DNA of 64,000 nt from Dirofilaria immitis (GCA_024305405.1 JAKNDB010000110.1:3658001-3722000), one strand, 5' to 3'; counted from the stretch's first letter, positions 1-18,317 are shown. Made by a program: numbers and translations. The notes: generated from the letters alone by a model not told the origin.

Positions 1-522
1 AGTTTTTCAATCCGGTTCCCCAGGGTATAGTTATATCATAAAATCACCATAATTAATTTACAGAGATACCTCATTTTTAAGTTAATTACTGATTAATGAC
101 ACTAATGTCCAATGATCAACACCTGCCTCAATCCTATTTATTAATTAAACAACCAGCTTAGATAATAATAACATCAAAAATTGATTAACCATAGCAACGT
201 TTCGTAGTCATAAGCTTATAGCATAAAATTGATAGAATGTTTATTTGTTAGTAGAAAACTAATACTAGCAATTGAAAAATGGTATATATTTTATTGAGTA
301 AATGACGTTTTCATACCTACGTCATCATCAATGAAACAAATAATTTCTACTTCATTTTGAACGTAGGTAATTAAATCTTTTCCTATTGATATTCAAAGCT
401 TAACGATAAAAATGGAAGTTTAGTTTTAAAATGTACTACATTTAGCACTCAATTTTATATACTTCTCCATCTGCTACCAGATACCACTGCATTGTAATTC
501 ATCAATTTTTCAATAAAGCAAA

Positions 523-563
523 AAATATATATATGCACATATACATATATATATATATATATA
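523..563. repeat. TA-rich microsatellite
   Basis: Runs of TA, interrupted by GCACATATACA, in an AT-rich spacer. This is a simple sequence repeat with no visible function. Confidence 0.8.
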
Positions 564-3500
564 ACTTTCTTTTTACAACTTTCTATAAAAAAAGGAAAAA
601 AAATCTCATACGATTTTATCCAAAATTGAATTTTTGAAAATTTATTATTATACGTTAAAATACTAATTAAAATAAACTATCAGTGATTAAATGAGTTATC
701 GTTCGTTTTTCCCCCTATTTGTTAATTTGAATTAAATATTTCTCTATTTAAATCTCTCCCCATTTTTATTTTTATTTTTTCTATATTCATATCAATGGTT
801 CAAATGATGACCATCCGTAATATCTTTATATCGATGATTCACTAGACCGAAATTTATTGACTAATTTAATTTTTTTAATTTCAACCTTATTTCTTATTTC
901 AAAATACATAAAGCATTTTAAGCTCACTTTACTTTTTAAAAGAAAATTTTTAACAAAACTTGCGTTTCCTTTCACGTAAAATAAAAAATCAATAAATATT
1001 GTAAAATGCTTTATCATACTCGTTGAATAAGCATTGGTAATTATTATTAAATCATTGTAGTTTTTAAAGACTTATCAGTCTCATCTTAATAGCAAATCGT
1101 TTCTAGCTAAAAATTACAAAACTAACAAAATCATTAGGAACTTGTAATTTAACAAATTCTACAAATAAAATATCATAAAAAATTATATCTTCCTATTAGA
1201 CAATACTATGAAGTCATGGCATGCTAATCTCGATCAGTTATCATTTCAAAGATCATAAAAATATTTAAAAACGAAGATGTGAAACTACTACATTGTAAAT
1301 GTTTCGTCATCCAACATGTTGCCATCATTCCCAATTGAAACCCATATGAATTAACATCGATAAATTTGGTTTCGTTTACAATCCATAAATAACATTGCTA
1401 ACTGCACTGTTTCGTCTCAAAGTATGGCGGAAGATGTCGAAGAGAAGGATTGGAAGCAATTAGTGGGATGTTTCCTAAAATTTTATTTCAATGAGATTTA
1501 AGCCTATTAGTTAGCAAGTGTTGCTGCTTAATTTCTTGCAAAATGTAAATAGTTAGTGCCAAGATTATTGCCATTGATCAACACGGGTTGTGATAATAAT
1601 ATTTCTCACATTTAAAATCTAATTTTTGATAATAATCATAATGGATAAACATATTCATCATTATATATATAAATATATATATTTCTGATTTTCTATTCCA
1701 GAAAATTGCTAATTATAGGTAAGAAATAAATTTTTATAAGTTATCATTTTTAGGAAATTTTTTATCCTTCACTTTTAGATTCCATACGATATTTACAAAT
1801 GAACCATTTTAAATTTATAGTATCAACGATATCGTAACAAATCAGAACATTTTTTTTTTCTTGAAAAATATTATCTGTTGTTTATTTGTTTACATAATTT
1901 CGGAAAGTTATGAATTCTTCTGAAAAAGGGGAGGAAAGAAAACAAAACAAAAATCTATTTATTTAATACTATCGTACATATGAAATGAACTTGTGGCGAA
2001 GTAAGCAAGTAAATAACTGAGTGAAAAAAAAACAACAAAAAAAATAAAGTAGTATGATGAAAATGTCGATTGAATAGAATAGGGCAATTTGAGGAAACGA
2101 TGGTAGAAGTGGAAGGGAGTAAATTCATTTTGCAATCCGAGTGAGGAATTTATTGGAAGCATATACATCCATTGGTAACAATAATTAGGATGTGATGTAA
2201 AGTTATTCATCAAATATTCTTCATTATTCTATTCATCAAATTGGCTTGTTTTTACTGATTTTAAAACTACTATAGATGATGATGATGATTCATTTATTTT
2301 TTTTTCCTACCTTATTTATCACATCTCCAAATTAATTTTATCAGAAAATTCGGAAAACAATAGACTTATTTTAAATTATGCCTATGTTAATGATAATGAT
2401 TGAAAAAGAGATCTTTTTAATTAATGCAATTTTCGCTATAATAAAATACTTTTCAATAATTCATAACAGATTTAATTTTTTAGCGATTCAAAAAATGTTC
2501 AAATTATTTAATAGAATTAATAATTTATTCATAAAAATATTTGAAATTAAAAAATTAGAGATATATTAATCTGACAAATATAATATGCTTATTTTACATC
2601 TATTTAAAAATAATAATATGATAAAGAAATACTAGTACACATTTCTTTAATTTTTATTCTCATTTTATTTCATTCAAGTATAATTAAATCTTTTAAATTT
2701 ATACACAAATGATACAGCCTTATTTTTTTAAATAAATAAGTCAATAAAAAGAAATTAAAAAAAAATCTCGAGTTGTTGCTATTTCTATGGATGGCACACT
2801 TTTAGAGATCCTAATGAAATTTAAAATAAAGTAATGTAAATAATTCTTTAGTACTTTTGTACCATGAAATTTTTACAGAATGGAGTTTGCATAATCTCAG
2901 GAAATATTGCAACAACCGCAAAATTAGAAGTTAAGAATAGTATTTCGTCGGAACGAGAATTAATAAGAAGTATACAAAAATAAAATTTACTAGAAGTATA
3001 AAAATAAAATTGCTGACTGAAGAAGAGTTTTCGAAAAGCCAAGTTTAAATTAATAAATTGTTCTCCAGATTTTTCTATGCAAACAACAGCATTTTATATT
3101 TCATGTAAATAGAATCTGACAAAATTTTTGTAAAAGGAATTCTTATTTGTACATTTATACATTTGAAATTTTTATTTCCACTTTTTCATATTCAGCATTT
3201 TCATTTCAAGTATAGATTTTATTAATACAACAATTACATCAATCTATCAGGGCCATAATTTTTGGTTGTTATGATGACTTTTTTAACTTCACAAGATTGA
3301 AATTCGACTGATTTCATTTCCATCTTATTATCAATATTCTCAAATGACATCCTTTGAAATGGAAGGAAAATCATCGTTTCTAATCGGCATCCGCAGAAAC
3401 ATCGAAATCAATGGAAAGAAAATTGCGATAAGATGAAAATAATTTAAGATAGCATAAAAATTTTAACCATCATCCTACAACATCAGATTCTGAAATTTTT

Positions 3501-3809
3501 GCCAAAAAAATTAACCAATTCCAAAAATAAACGCAAAGTTTTAGAGGAAAGGCAAAAAAGGTAGGAATTGAAGGGAAAAAAGTTAGGACAATGTAAATAT
3601 CAATCATTTGAAACATTTTTAATTACGGGCAAAAGAATGAAATAGTTGAATATAATTTCTCAATTGATTCTTTGTTAAAATTTTTCTAAAATAATACTAA
3701 ATAAAATGAATGAATGAAATTAAGTCATCTGATGAAAATACATTTATAAAATATTGTTGAAGATTTTTAACAAAATGCTTTTATCAGGCTAACAGTAGTT
3801 AGTAGTCGA

Positions 3810-3983
3810 AGGATGATGACAATAATAATGGCAACAATAATAGCAGTGATGATGATAATGATAATGATGAAGTATTTCTTTCACGTATTCATTCCTTTCA
3901 TTATGATTCTTTCGATATATTACGATACATTGAGAATGATGATAGTCATTATAATGATAATTACAGTAATAATAATGATAAGA
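3810..3983. repeat. Degenerate GAT/AAT trinucleotide block
   Basis: Repeated GATGAT, AATAAT and ATGATA words occur over 3810-3871 and again at about 3935-3983. Both strands stay open for more than 60 codons as a result, with predicted peptides made almost only of Met/Ile or His/Tyr. I treat the open frames as by-products of the low-complexity sequence and not as genes. Confidence 0.7.
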
Positions 3984-5095
3984 TTCTATGTATATCACAT
4001 TGTGCAGTTTTAATTCACTTTTTCCTCTTTCTCAAATTTAAAATTCATCAATTGTTTTCTGCATTAAAATGTAGTTCGGGTACTAAATGATCAGTTTAAT
4101 TAATATGATCATTTATAAAATAATGAGCCTAATAATGAGTCCTTAGTTCCACAATTATCCAAAAAAATTTTTTGAATAAATTCAATTAGCCAGAGATTGT
4201 TTTTATCTTCTCTTGAAGTTGATGCTATTTGAAAAAGTAATATCAAGTAAATCGAAACAAAATAATACCTGAATGAAATTAATCATTTTAGGGTATAAAG
4301 AAATAATACAATAAGAAATTGTGATAAAAATTGAACGTAAAATTCAAGCAGATTAATCTTCCCTATACCATATCATATCATTGAGATAACTTGCATAAAT
4401 TCAGAAAAGACAATTGCTCTAGAATTTTAAACTTATTTGTCGGATATATGTCTTTCGAAAATCCAATAATGTAATTTCGTATGACTGAAAAGCAATGTTC
4501 AATAATATTCTTTCATGGCAACATTTGCTTGCTTGTTGATAAAGCCAAGAAGTTTGTTGACAAATCAACAACTTAAACAAAATTTGGCATGATCAGAAAT
4601 TATGTGAAAACGAAGAAAAGAAATTTGAAGCAATGATTGAAAAGAAATGCATGGCATCAGTAATATGGTGATAAATAAGGTAGTAGTAAATTATATCACT
4701 GAAATAAACGATAAATCATCATATAAATGAATAGCATTTTCTCTAGAAGTTTTCCAATTTTCAATAACATTATGTTATTAACTTCCCAACTTATTCTTGA
4801 AATATTAGAATTTAATTATTTGTTAGTCAATTGTAAGAAATCTTGAAATTTTACTATTCATGAATACTATTATCAAGTATGGTTAACTATTATCTTATAT
4901 TATTCATTTTGAATATTTCTCTGATATGATAATAAGAAGATTACTCTAAGTGGTTGCTTCCAAAATTTTATAAACAATCAGTAAAGTAGATTTTCATGCA
5001 TAATATAAAATAAATTTTGTAGCAAATTTGGAGATTCGTTCAAAAGTCATCTATTTACCAAATCAAAATAACTGTTATAGTATGAACTTTCTTTT

Positions 5096-6689
5096 CCAAT
5101 TCAAAATTTCATCTAAAATGTCTAAATGGAGGAGTTTCTCGTTTTTTCTTTATTTTCCTTATTTATTTTAATTCATCCAGTTTATGGAATTAAGTTCATG
5201 GAAAAGGAAAGATAGGATCAAACTGATTGTATTGGACAATTTCAATAATTTTATGGCATACTCATATTTGTCATATGACAATAAGAATTCCAGAAATCAA
5301 TAATTATTTCGTTTTCTACATTAGCATGAATTGATAGTTGGGAGAGAAATATATATTATTATTATTTATCGATAGTGAAATACGTCATACTTAAATTTTA
5401 TTAAGTTACTTAATAAAATTCTGACTATGCTGTAGTTTTGCACTGATTTTATCTGCTCTAAATCAATTTATTATTGTTTATTTCAAAGTTTTGCTAGTTA
5501 CATATTCTAAAGAATCACTCAAATAATAGTTCTTCTCAAGAAAAGTTAACAGTATCATCAATTAATCAATTTCATTTAATTCAACCTGATAGTTACCATT
5601 ACTGGTAACTGAAAAGTACAACAATCTGCCAGAGAGAAATAGATTACATGATTTAGAAGCCTTTGCGATTCAAAATCAGAGAAATGTAGAATATATTCGA
5701 GAATACAACGAAGTACGTGAATCATCACTTTTATACAATATTCATTCCTTCTTATTCATATACACTTGTTGTTTCGAATTAAGCTGCATAAATAATTTTT
5801 TAATAGTTTCAATTATAATATTCATTTTATTCTTTTATATCGGGAATGCTTCAATGTTAGGTTGACATTAATTTTAGTTAATAGCAATAACTTAATCACG
5901 GGTTATTGAAATTTAATTTGAATAATAAAGCTGGAGTGTTTTCTCTCAAGAAATCACATATCTTTTATCTAATTCTCAAAAATTTCGATTTGTATATATG
6001 AACAAGAAGGAATGAAGCAATAAGGAAACGTTGCAATAAGAATATTGCATAAAAGTGATGATTCACGCACTTCGTTGTATTCTCGAATATATTCTACATT
6101 TCTCTGATTTTGAATCGCAAAGGCTTCTTAAATCATGTAATCTATTTCTCTCTGGCAGATTGTTGTACTTTTCAGTTACCAGTAATGGTAACTATCAGGT
6201 TGAATTAAATGAAATTGATTAATTGATGATACTGTTAACTTTTCTTGAGAAGAACTATTATTTGAGTGATTCTTTTAGAATATGTAACTAGCAAAACTTT
6301 GAAATAAACAATAATAAATTGATTTAGAGCAGATAAAATCAGTGCAAAACCTACAGCATAGTCAAATTTTATTAAGTAACTTAATAAAATTTAAGTATGA
6401 CGTATTTCACTATCGATAAATAATAATAATATATATTTCTCTCCCAACTATCAATTCATGCTAATGTAGAAAACGAAATAATTATTGATTTCTGGAATTC
6501 TTATTGTCATATGACAAATATGAGTATGCCATAAAATTATTGAAATTGTCCAATACAATCAGTTTGATCCTATCTTTCCTTTTCCATGAACTTAATTCCA
6601 TAAACTGGATGAATTAAAATAAATAAGGAAAATAAAGAAAAAACGAGAAACTCCTCCATTTAGACATTTTAGATGAAATTTTGAATTGG
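5096..6689. repeat. Large inverted repeat (foldback), arms about 0.65 kb
   Basis: The left arm (5096 to about 5764) reappears as reverse complement in the right arm (about 6000-6689). The arms match almost base for base, with a handful of substitutions and one-base indels. The right arm carries about 24 extra bases near 6015-6038. A unique AT-rich spacer of about 240 bp lies between them. Each arm contains its own short palindrome (5394-5420 in the left arm). No coding sequence and no clear target-site duplication were seen. It may be a MITE-like or foldback element, or an inverted segmental duplication. Confidence 0.9.
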
Positions 6690-7853
6690 TGTTTTTGCAG
6701 TTTTTTATTTTAGAGAATTATATAACTGTGCATAATGTTCGAGATTTGAACAAATATTTTACTAATTCATCTATATGACATTCATTTATCACATTGTTGT
6801 CTTTATCATTTTTTTTTTCAACATATATCAATTTTGTTGCTAAAAAATGTTTCATTTCAAATGGAACAAAATAAGATAATTAATCATTATGGGAGTGAAA
6901 AGATAAAAATAAATGAAAATTTTTGCAAATAAAGAGTGAAAAATTTGTATTATTCAAATAAATTAATCTTTCATCGTTTCCACATCTTCGGAATTCGCAA
7001 ATTCTCATTTCGCTATTGATCTATTTACGACTAAAATCTATAATTAATAAACATTTTTCTATTTAAAATTTAATAGAATGAATTTATAAGATGTAATTTC
7101 GTTATTTTTCTCTATCATATATTATAACAATTCTTTTCATTTGTTTTGATGGTTTAATCAAAAGCGTAATGTACTTTGAATAATAATCAAAGCGACGGAA
7201 TTTTCATCAACAACTACAACGTACGGCAACACCATTTAATCATATGACCATGTCACATGAACGCAACAATTAATTAGTCCTTATTTTAGTTGAATTCGAG
7301 AGAATTTTATGAATTTTATAAATGATGAGTTAAGAAAAATTTACGATCCGTTTGGCGAGATTTAAAAAATCAACACACTGAAGGACAGATAAACAAATAT
7401 TCATTCATTTCCAAAATTTATAAAAATATAGAAAATAGGAAAAATATTTCAAACAGCTTGAAGAAATTTTTTTTAAAAAAGTTATTTTCTAGCATACAAG
7501 TTAATCTGATATCTTGTAGTGCAAAAGTATTTTATAATTGATCGTTTAGCTAAATGATCAATTAAATCAGATAATTAAACTTCTAATTTAAAATTTCGCT
7601 CATTTTATACACCGAACACTTGGATAGTCATTGGAATCAATAATATCCTAATTAGAGATATCAAAGATCATTTTGAACTTTTATTTCTTCCGTTAACTTT
7701 TTCTATATTATTTTTGTTCTAAGACAGAGAGGAAGAAGAAAAACAGACTGTCATTTTAAGCACAAATAAAAATTAAAAAAAAAAGGATTATTATACAAAT
7801 GCAACTGAGCATACGATAAATGTTTGAAGAGAATAATTTATACGTAAACAATT
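6690..7853. other. AT-rich spacer downstream of the rho paralog
   Basis: No gene signal is visible. The right-hand part presumably holds the 3' untranslated region of the minus-strand rho paralog. I could not identify its cleavage site with confidence. Confidence 0.5.
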
Positions 7854-10872
<3,019 letters not shown>

Positions 10873-10940
10873 ATCGATCACGGATATTGATAATTTTCCT
10901 TTCCGAAATCTTGCTTTAAATATCTGATACGATGTTTCTG
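10873..10940 (-). promoter_or_regulatory. 5' leader of the rho paralog with TTTGCAG acceptor
   Basis: On the minus strand TTTGCAG ends at 10938, giving a leader of 65 bases before the ATG at 10872-10870. In nematodes such a site can accept a spliced leader or end a 5' untranslated intron. The sequence alone does not decide which. Confidence 0.45.
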
Positions 10941-13900
10941 CAAATTACAAGTCTTGTCATGATCTCATTTGCATTTGCTTACTTATAACACGATTTCCTA
11001 AATCTCGTATTATATAAAGTTTTACATGTTGGGCAATTCTAACATTCTAACAGAAATTATTTCAAACAATCGATATTTGTAACATCAATAGAAACAGGGA
11101 AGGAACAATTGAAGCTAAAAAAAAACCGTAAATTTTATGATTAATATTTTTAAAATATTAATCATAAATTCAAACAATTAATTCTCATAGTTTATGATTG
11201 AAATTTTTGATATTTAAAATTATGCAAACATAAATAAATGCGAAAAAATCACTGATATATATTTGTTAATAATTAAAAAGAATTTCAATGAGTTAAACAA
11301 ATGAGCTTTTACTAAGTTATCAATCAAAGTTTAATTTAAAATATCAATATAATATAATATTTCAAAATCAATGAATATAATTGTAATGATAAAATAAAAT
11401 CATAGAATAAGATGTTGAATCAGTAAAAACAATGAATGCTAATGAAGGCCTTTTTTTTTTTTTTTATAAAATTGCTAAATAGTACGGAATTCATTAGATA
11501 ACAAAATAAGATTAATTTCAGATTAAATTCGTATTAATACATAAACAGTTGTATTTTCTGTTCAAAGCTCTTATCATTTCATCCCTTTTCCATTTCTCTT
11601 CTTCTCCTCCTTCTCCTTCCTGTTTCATCTAATCTTTTAATTCTTTACCATCTAGCCATAAATGATAATGAGCTTTTAAATAAGTGTATTGCATTCCATT
11701 TCATTTTCCCTCATAAAACTAGAAGATTAAGCAAAATTTCACTAAAGCTATTTATGAATGCTTCAGAAAGCTTCAAGTCAACAATTAAAAGATCGAAGCA
11801 TAATGAAAAAAAAAAAAATTTAATCTAACGCCAAAATATATTGGATGATTTTAGTAAAAGGAAAAAAAAAAAAAAAAACACAGGCTGACTGATAATAATC
11901 GATAATACATGATGCGTCATAGCGATGACAGAAATTTGTAAAATATAATAAAATTTAAGATGGGAAACATTTTGACCGTACGGGTTTATATAGTAGTTGC
12001 TATGCTAGAGATACGAAAAAAAAAGATGAAAAAAGAGAAAAAAGGAAATAATAATATTTCGATCAAATTTCAAAGGTTTCTTATGAAGATTTAAGAAGAA
12101 ACATTGATAAGAATAGAATATTGGCGAGAAAATTCATAATACATTTAGATAAGGCAAAAATAGCATTCAAATAATATATGCATTTCATTAAGCGAGGGAA
12201 AAAAAGAGAGAGAGAGAAAGGAAAGATGTTGAAAGTTATTTCAAAAATTATCTTAAATGGTTAGAATTAATTTAAAATGCCATCTCACAAATTGATTAAC
12301 ATCGATCAGTAATTTAGCATAATTACAATGACATATCTTATCAAACTAATTTCAGAAATGTTAGTTACATTTCTATCATTAAATAAATTTGTCAAAAAAA
12401 TACAAGTAATACAAACGAAATATGCTATCGCTTCTATTATTAATTTGCTGCAGTAATACATTTCTTACAGATTGTATGAGAGGAAGAAATTTCAACTTTC
12501 TTATGTAACAAGTGAAAATTTATAAATAATTTTGAGATCAATTAGATAATGAAAATTTAATTTTCTTTGATTGTAAAATTTGAGAAATTTACGCAAAAAT
12601 TATCACTGATCATTTGAAATTCACACGAAAAAATGATTAGAAATAATAAGCATAGGAAATGGGAAGAGATGTGTATCATGTTTAATAGCATTTCATAGCC
12701 AATTTTGATTATGATTTTCAAGTAGGAAATCAGAAGGAGAGATAAGATGAAATAAAATAAAATTAAATCGAATGATAAAGGAAGAAGAGTTGGAATAAGA
12801 GAGGAAAGTATGAGTTGTTTAGATGGAAATTTTTTCAAATTTCACGAGAAGTACAAAGAATTTAGCTGCATAATTATGATTTAATAAATAAAAAAGAGAA
12901 AAGTACGTAAGGGAAGCAACAAAAAATTAACGAACAATAACCATTTCAAATTTTTATGAAATAATTTTGAAGAGAAAATGGTTTTTTTGTTAAATGAAGA
13001 ATTTAGTAATCATTAAAAGCATTCGAATGCAAAGAGGAATATTTTTTGAAGGATTTATTGAAAAATATGAAAATTTTCTTCTATTCTATCTTTCCTTCTT
13101 TACTAGCCTAGTAAACAGTTGTTCATCTTTCCTTCCTAATCTACTTACCATCTTTTCTAATTATATTTTGAGCTTATAGCACAAATAACTTATCAACAAA
13201 GCATGAAATTACTGCAACAACAACAATAACAATGATACTAAGAAGATGGGAAATCCCCATTAATGCCAATAAAAATAGAAAAATTTGTCAATGTAGAAGA
13301 ATAAATTACCGATCACATTTTTACAACGACTAACTCATCAATATTCCTATATTTCTGTCTTTTTTTTCTATTTTTATAGCTATCAACTGGCCTTGTTCTA
13401 TTTTTTTCCGTTTTTTTTCATTTTTTGAAGTATTTATTGCGTATTATTCAACGATAGATAACATTTCAATAAGTAAATACCATTCAAGTTTTCCGGATTA
13501 TCCATTCTCATGGTTTATTGTTATTAAGAAAGATCCCTGACTTGGTTTTTATTATTTTATGTCTTAATCGGTACAGAAGTTATCAATCAATCTAGATTCG
13601 AAAATGATCAATCTTTAATGATCAAAAATTTATCGACTTTAACTTACTATGATTTCACTTCAAGTGACATAGTATCTATGATTATAACGATTTATTATAA
13701 AACATTTCGGCTTATTGCAAGAAATTTTACTCACGCAGCCAGAATTTGTATAAAATCACACCAGTCTGCTGCAGCTCTGCAAGATATCGGAAATTCCACT
13801 ACATTTTTGTATGTAAATGGAATTATATTTATAAGCATTCTCGATCTCTAAGATGAAATGTTAACATTACCTGAACCCGAACCCCATATATCAAAATATC

Positions 13901-15567
13901 AATGCACAAAATCTATGCTTTTAAGCATCCGAAAGAGATAAAATTCTACTATCGATAAAATAATCAGCGATACATTATTGAAGAGTAGTATTATTATTGA
14001 CCAATAAAATAAAAGAATAAACTATTAAGTTGCATGAGCCAAATATATCATTTGTTCGACACTTCAGAATCACTCGAATCGTTTAGTGAGCGATGTGACA
14101 TATGCCGTTGTTGACGAAATTATATATCGCCAATGCAAAAGATCACGCCAAACTATTTATCCAGTTTGTGCTTTCATTAAGCTATCAATTCGTATAATCC
14201 AATTTGGGAACAATTTTATGCTATCATATATTTAACCATTTTTTTTCAATTCCTACGACGAGATAAGTTATCTTGATCACGGTTTATGGTAAAGATGTTG
14301 ATATTAAATAATGATTGCGTAATATAATCAAAATTATTAAAATTAAAATTTAGCAGAACAAATCCAATTTTAATGCACAAAAATCAACAAAAAGAAATTT
14401 TTTTATGCATTAAAATCAGTACAGAAGAATAAAGAGGACAATAAATATTCATTTTAAACAGCAAAGGAAGAAATAAACGAAGAAAACGAAGAAATGACCA
14501 ACAACAGAACGGTTCCAAAAAGCATTTGTTGAAGAAAGCACACATTTAAACAGTATTTTTGAAAAATTTTCACAGCTGCTGCACCACTTTCCGGGACATC
14601 TTCTCAGTCATCTTTTATCTTCTATACCAGCTGTAAATAACTCAACTTTGTCATTATCTGAGCATTTTGTTTGGATCCATAAATTTCTCCAGCATTAGAT
14701 AATCCTGCAAAACGATTTTTGCTCTCTTCTCTCCCCGTTCCTCTCATCTCCTCCACCGTTCCCTATAAATTTCGCTTAGAAAATAGATTACAGTTCCACA
14801 ATCAAACTTTTAAATCGTATCAACAATGTAGATTCTGATACTATTGAAAATCTGGATTCTACCTGCTTGTGTTAGGTGGGCAATACTTTTCTAAAATCTC
14901 TAGCTAATGCTTAGTTGAAAGCCTGTCTGTTTACAAGAAAAAATCTCTACACCAATTGAAAAAGACTAATTTATTACACATTCCCTATAAATAACAATAA
15001 ATAACTCTTCATCTTAACAAGAAGAGAAGATTATTTCTTGGATTCAAAAAAAAAAAAACAGAAAGAGAGCTAGGCAATGCAACAATAATAATGATAATAG
15101 TAATAAATAATGATGATAAAGATCAGGCAGAGTACATGGAGTGAAAATTTTGAAAATTTCAAAATAACAACGTCAAAGCATAAGAAAAAAACATTGTGCG
15201 CATCACATATTTATTTATGTTGAAGTGAGGTTCACCGCTGGAATGATTTTTTTTAATTTTGAGGATGATAAGAAATTGCAAAATGTAGAACAAACGACAC
15301 TTCATTCTTTTATCCTGGAAGCTCGCCCATTCTGGTCATCAATAAGTAATCATAGAGCATGTTTTGACGTATGATAAGAGATTCATTATCGACAAAATAG
15401 AACCGCTGAATAATAATTGATAATCAGTATTTTTCAATTGATTAATTTATAAAGAAGTAAAACGGCACCTCCTTTTTATATTATTTCCTTGTCCATCAAA
15501 AACAAAATCCCGCTTAGTTTTCATGTTTTATACAGAAACAAAATAGATTGAAGAAGGTTTACTGAGT
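10941..15567. other. Spacer between the two rho genes
   Basis: AT-rich DNA with homopolymer runs, no recognisable coding exon. It holds an AT palindrome at about 11131-11170 and a candidate untranslated exon on the minus strand at 13735-13776. Promoter elements of the rho paralog should lie here but none could be named. Confidence 0.5.
11131..11170. repeat. AT-rich palindrome
   Basis: Near-perfect 40-bp inverted repeat centred in a T run, with arms of the type TTTATGATTAATATT and its complement, differing by one A. This is a likely chance or replication-slippage product in AT-rich DNA. Confidence 0.6.
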
Positions 15568-17093
<1,526 letters not shown>

Positions 17094-17115
17094 CAGGATG
17101 CCTCGAAGTCTGCAA
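17094..17115 (-). promoter_or_regulatory. TTTGCAG acceptor 16 bases upstream of the rho-1 ATG
   Basis: On the minus strand CTTTGCAG ends at 17110, leaving only 16 bases before the start codon at 17093. A short leader of this kind is typical of nematode spliced-leader addition; a 5' untranslated intron is the alternative. Confidence 0.5.
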
Positions 17116-18129
17116 AGAAATACTCGCTAACTTTATATAGCGGGGAACTAAATATTATAGCTTCACTCAATATCAAAGAAACAACCTGAATTATTTCATC
17201 CCTGAAAAAGGTTTGAACCTACTCAAATCACATCCTCAAAGAAATTCTGGAAATGCCCCATTCAAGAAAACTGAAAATCCTCTGCTTAGGATCAAATGGA
17301 AGGTTTTGTCTAGAAGAAGCTAGAAAAATTCAGCTCACTTCCATCACCTCAAACAACTAATTAAATATTCCATAGTCTCCCTATCCACCCTCTTTCTCCT
17401 GCCTCCCTTTCTTCAGCTTTGCTACGCTTCTCGTCTACGCAATTCCCACGGATCCTTGGTAATTCATCATCCACCTGTTCTCAAGCGTAATGAATGAAAA
17501 TTCGATAAATCTGACTAATTAAATCGAAAAGTCCTTTACAAACATTAAGCTCTATGCACAATAATGACATTAGCAAAAAGGAAAAAGTTCAACATTCGAA
17601 ATTCAAATTTTAAATGAAAACGATGAAATCCAGCATTTCGAATAACATCGAAAGAACTCATAATGCTACGGTCGAAATGCAAGTTTTGATTATGTCAGAC
17701 TGCAGGCTAATAGACAGAAACTATTCTGGCCAAATTGTTTAAATGTTAGGTTAATATGTCAGTAGCTAAATACTTTAACATAATACATATGCTGAGGTCA
17801 TTTATGTGAGTAAAAGCATATTATCATATGGAAAGTAACGAGTAATGAGTTGATTTCTAAAAATTAGTAATCATGAATAGATTAAATTATTGCAATGAGA
17901 AGGTAGATGTTGTTCTCAAACTCAACTTCAAAATGCATCTTCGAAAAAACAAAACGAATTGTAAAACGAAATATCCATTTTCCACATGCTAACTATAATA
18001 AAAGCGAAACGGAGAAATAATTAAATCAGAGCAGAACCCTTACATTTCTCCACACCCCAACACTTATTCAACCAATATCATTTATGTGAATAGTCAAAAT
18101 TTCACGCAAGTCTATGAGGCCGCCGAATC
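17116..18129. other. Divergent promoter region, rho-1 and tetraspanin
   Basis: No coding exon was found. The interval is somewhat less AT-biased than the deep spacers, with a pyrimidine-rich stretch near 17380-17420. It must contain the start regions of both flanking genes, but I could not assign specific elements. Confidence 0.5.
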
Positions 18130-18295
18130 TGATGGGAGTTAGACGTGATAAGTTACATGTTCAAAAGGCGAGTTACGTAACTCAGATGACGAGTTGCGTG
18201 TTCTAAAAGATGTGGTAGATGTTGAAGTTGATGAGTTGCGTGTTTTAAATAATATGTTATAGTTTCGAACTAATAAATTGCGTTTAGTTGTTTTT
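18130..18295. repeat. Degenerate 21-bp tandem repeat upstream of tetraspanin
   Basis: Related units begin at 18150, 18170, 18191, 18212, 18233, 18254 and 18275. The clearest are GAGTTACGTAACTC, GAGTTGCGTGTTCTA and GAGTTGCGTGTTTTA. The unit at 18170 contains the perfect palindrome GAGTTACGTAACTC (18170-18183), whose core TTACGTAA is a known bZIP (PAR/NFIL3/CES-2) type site. Because the period is 21 bases, the stretch also reads as seven-residue repeats on either strand, but stops interrupt it on the plus strand. I favour a regulatory or minisatellite role over coding. Confidence 0.6.
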
Positions 18296-18317
18296 ACAGG
18301 TTTTATTACACGGGTAT

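Larger units (their letters stand above)
1..5095. other. AT-rich intergenic DNA, no gene recognised
   Basis: I found no exon chain, family motif or RNA gene here. The stretch is very AT-rich, with many short chance open frames on both strands that lack codon-like composition. It holds a TA microsatellite near 523-563 and a GAT/AAT-rich low-complexity block at about 3810-3983. It could contain distal regulatory DNA or untranslated exons that I cannot see. Confidence 0.6.

Noticed and set aside
3789..4013. Overlapping 66 and 69 codon frames on both strands
   Set aside because: The peptides are Met/Ile or His/Tyr strings produced by a GAT/AAT low-complexity block.
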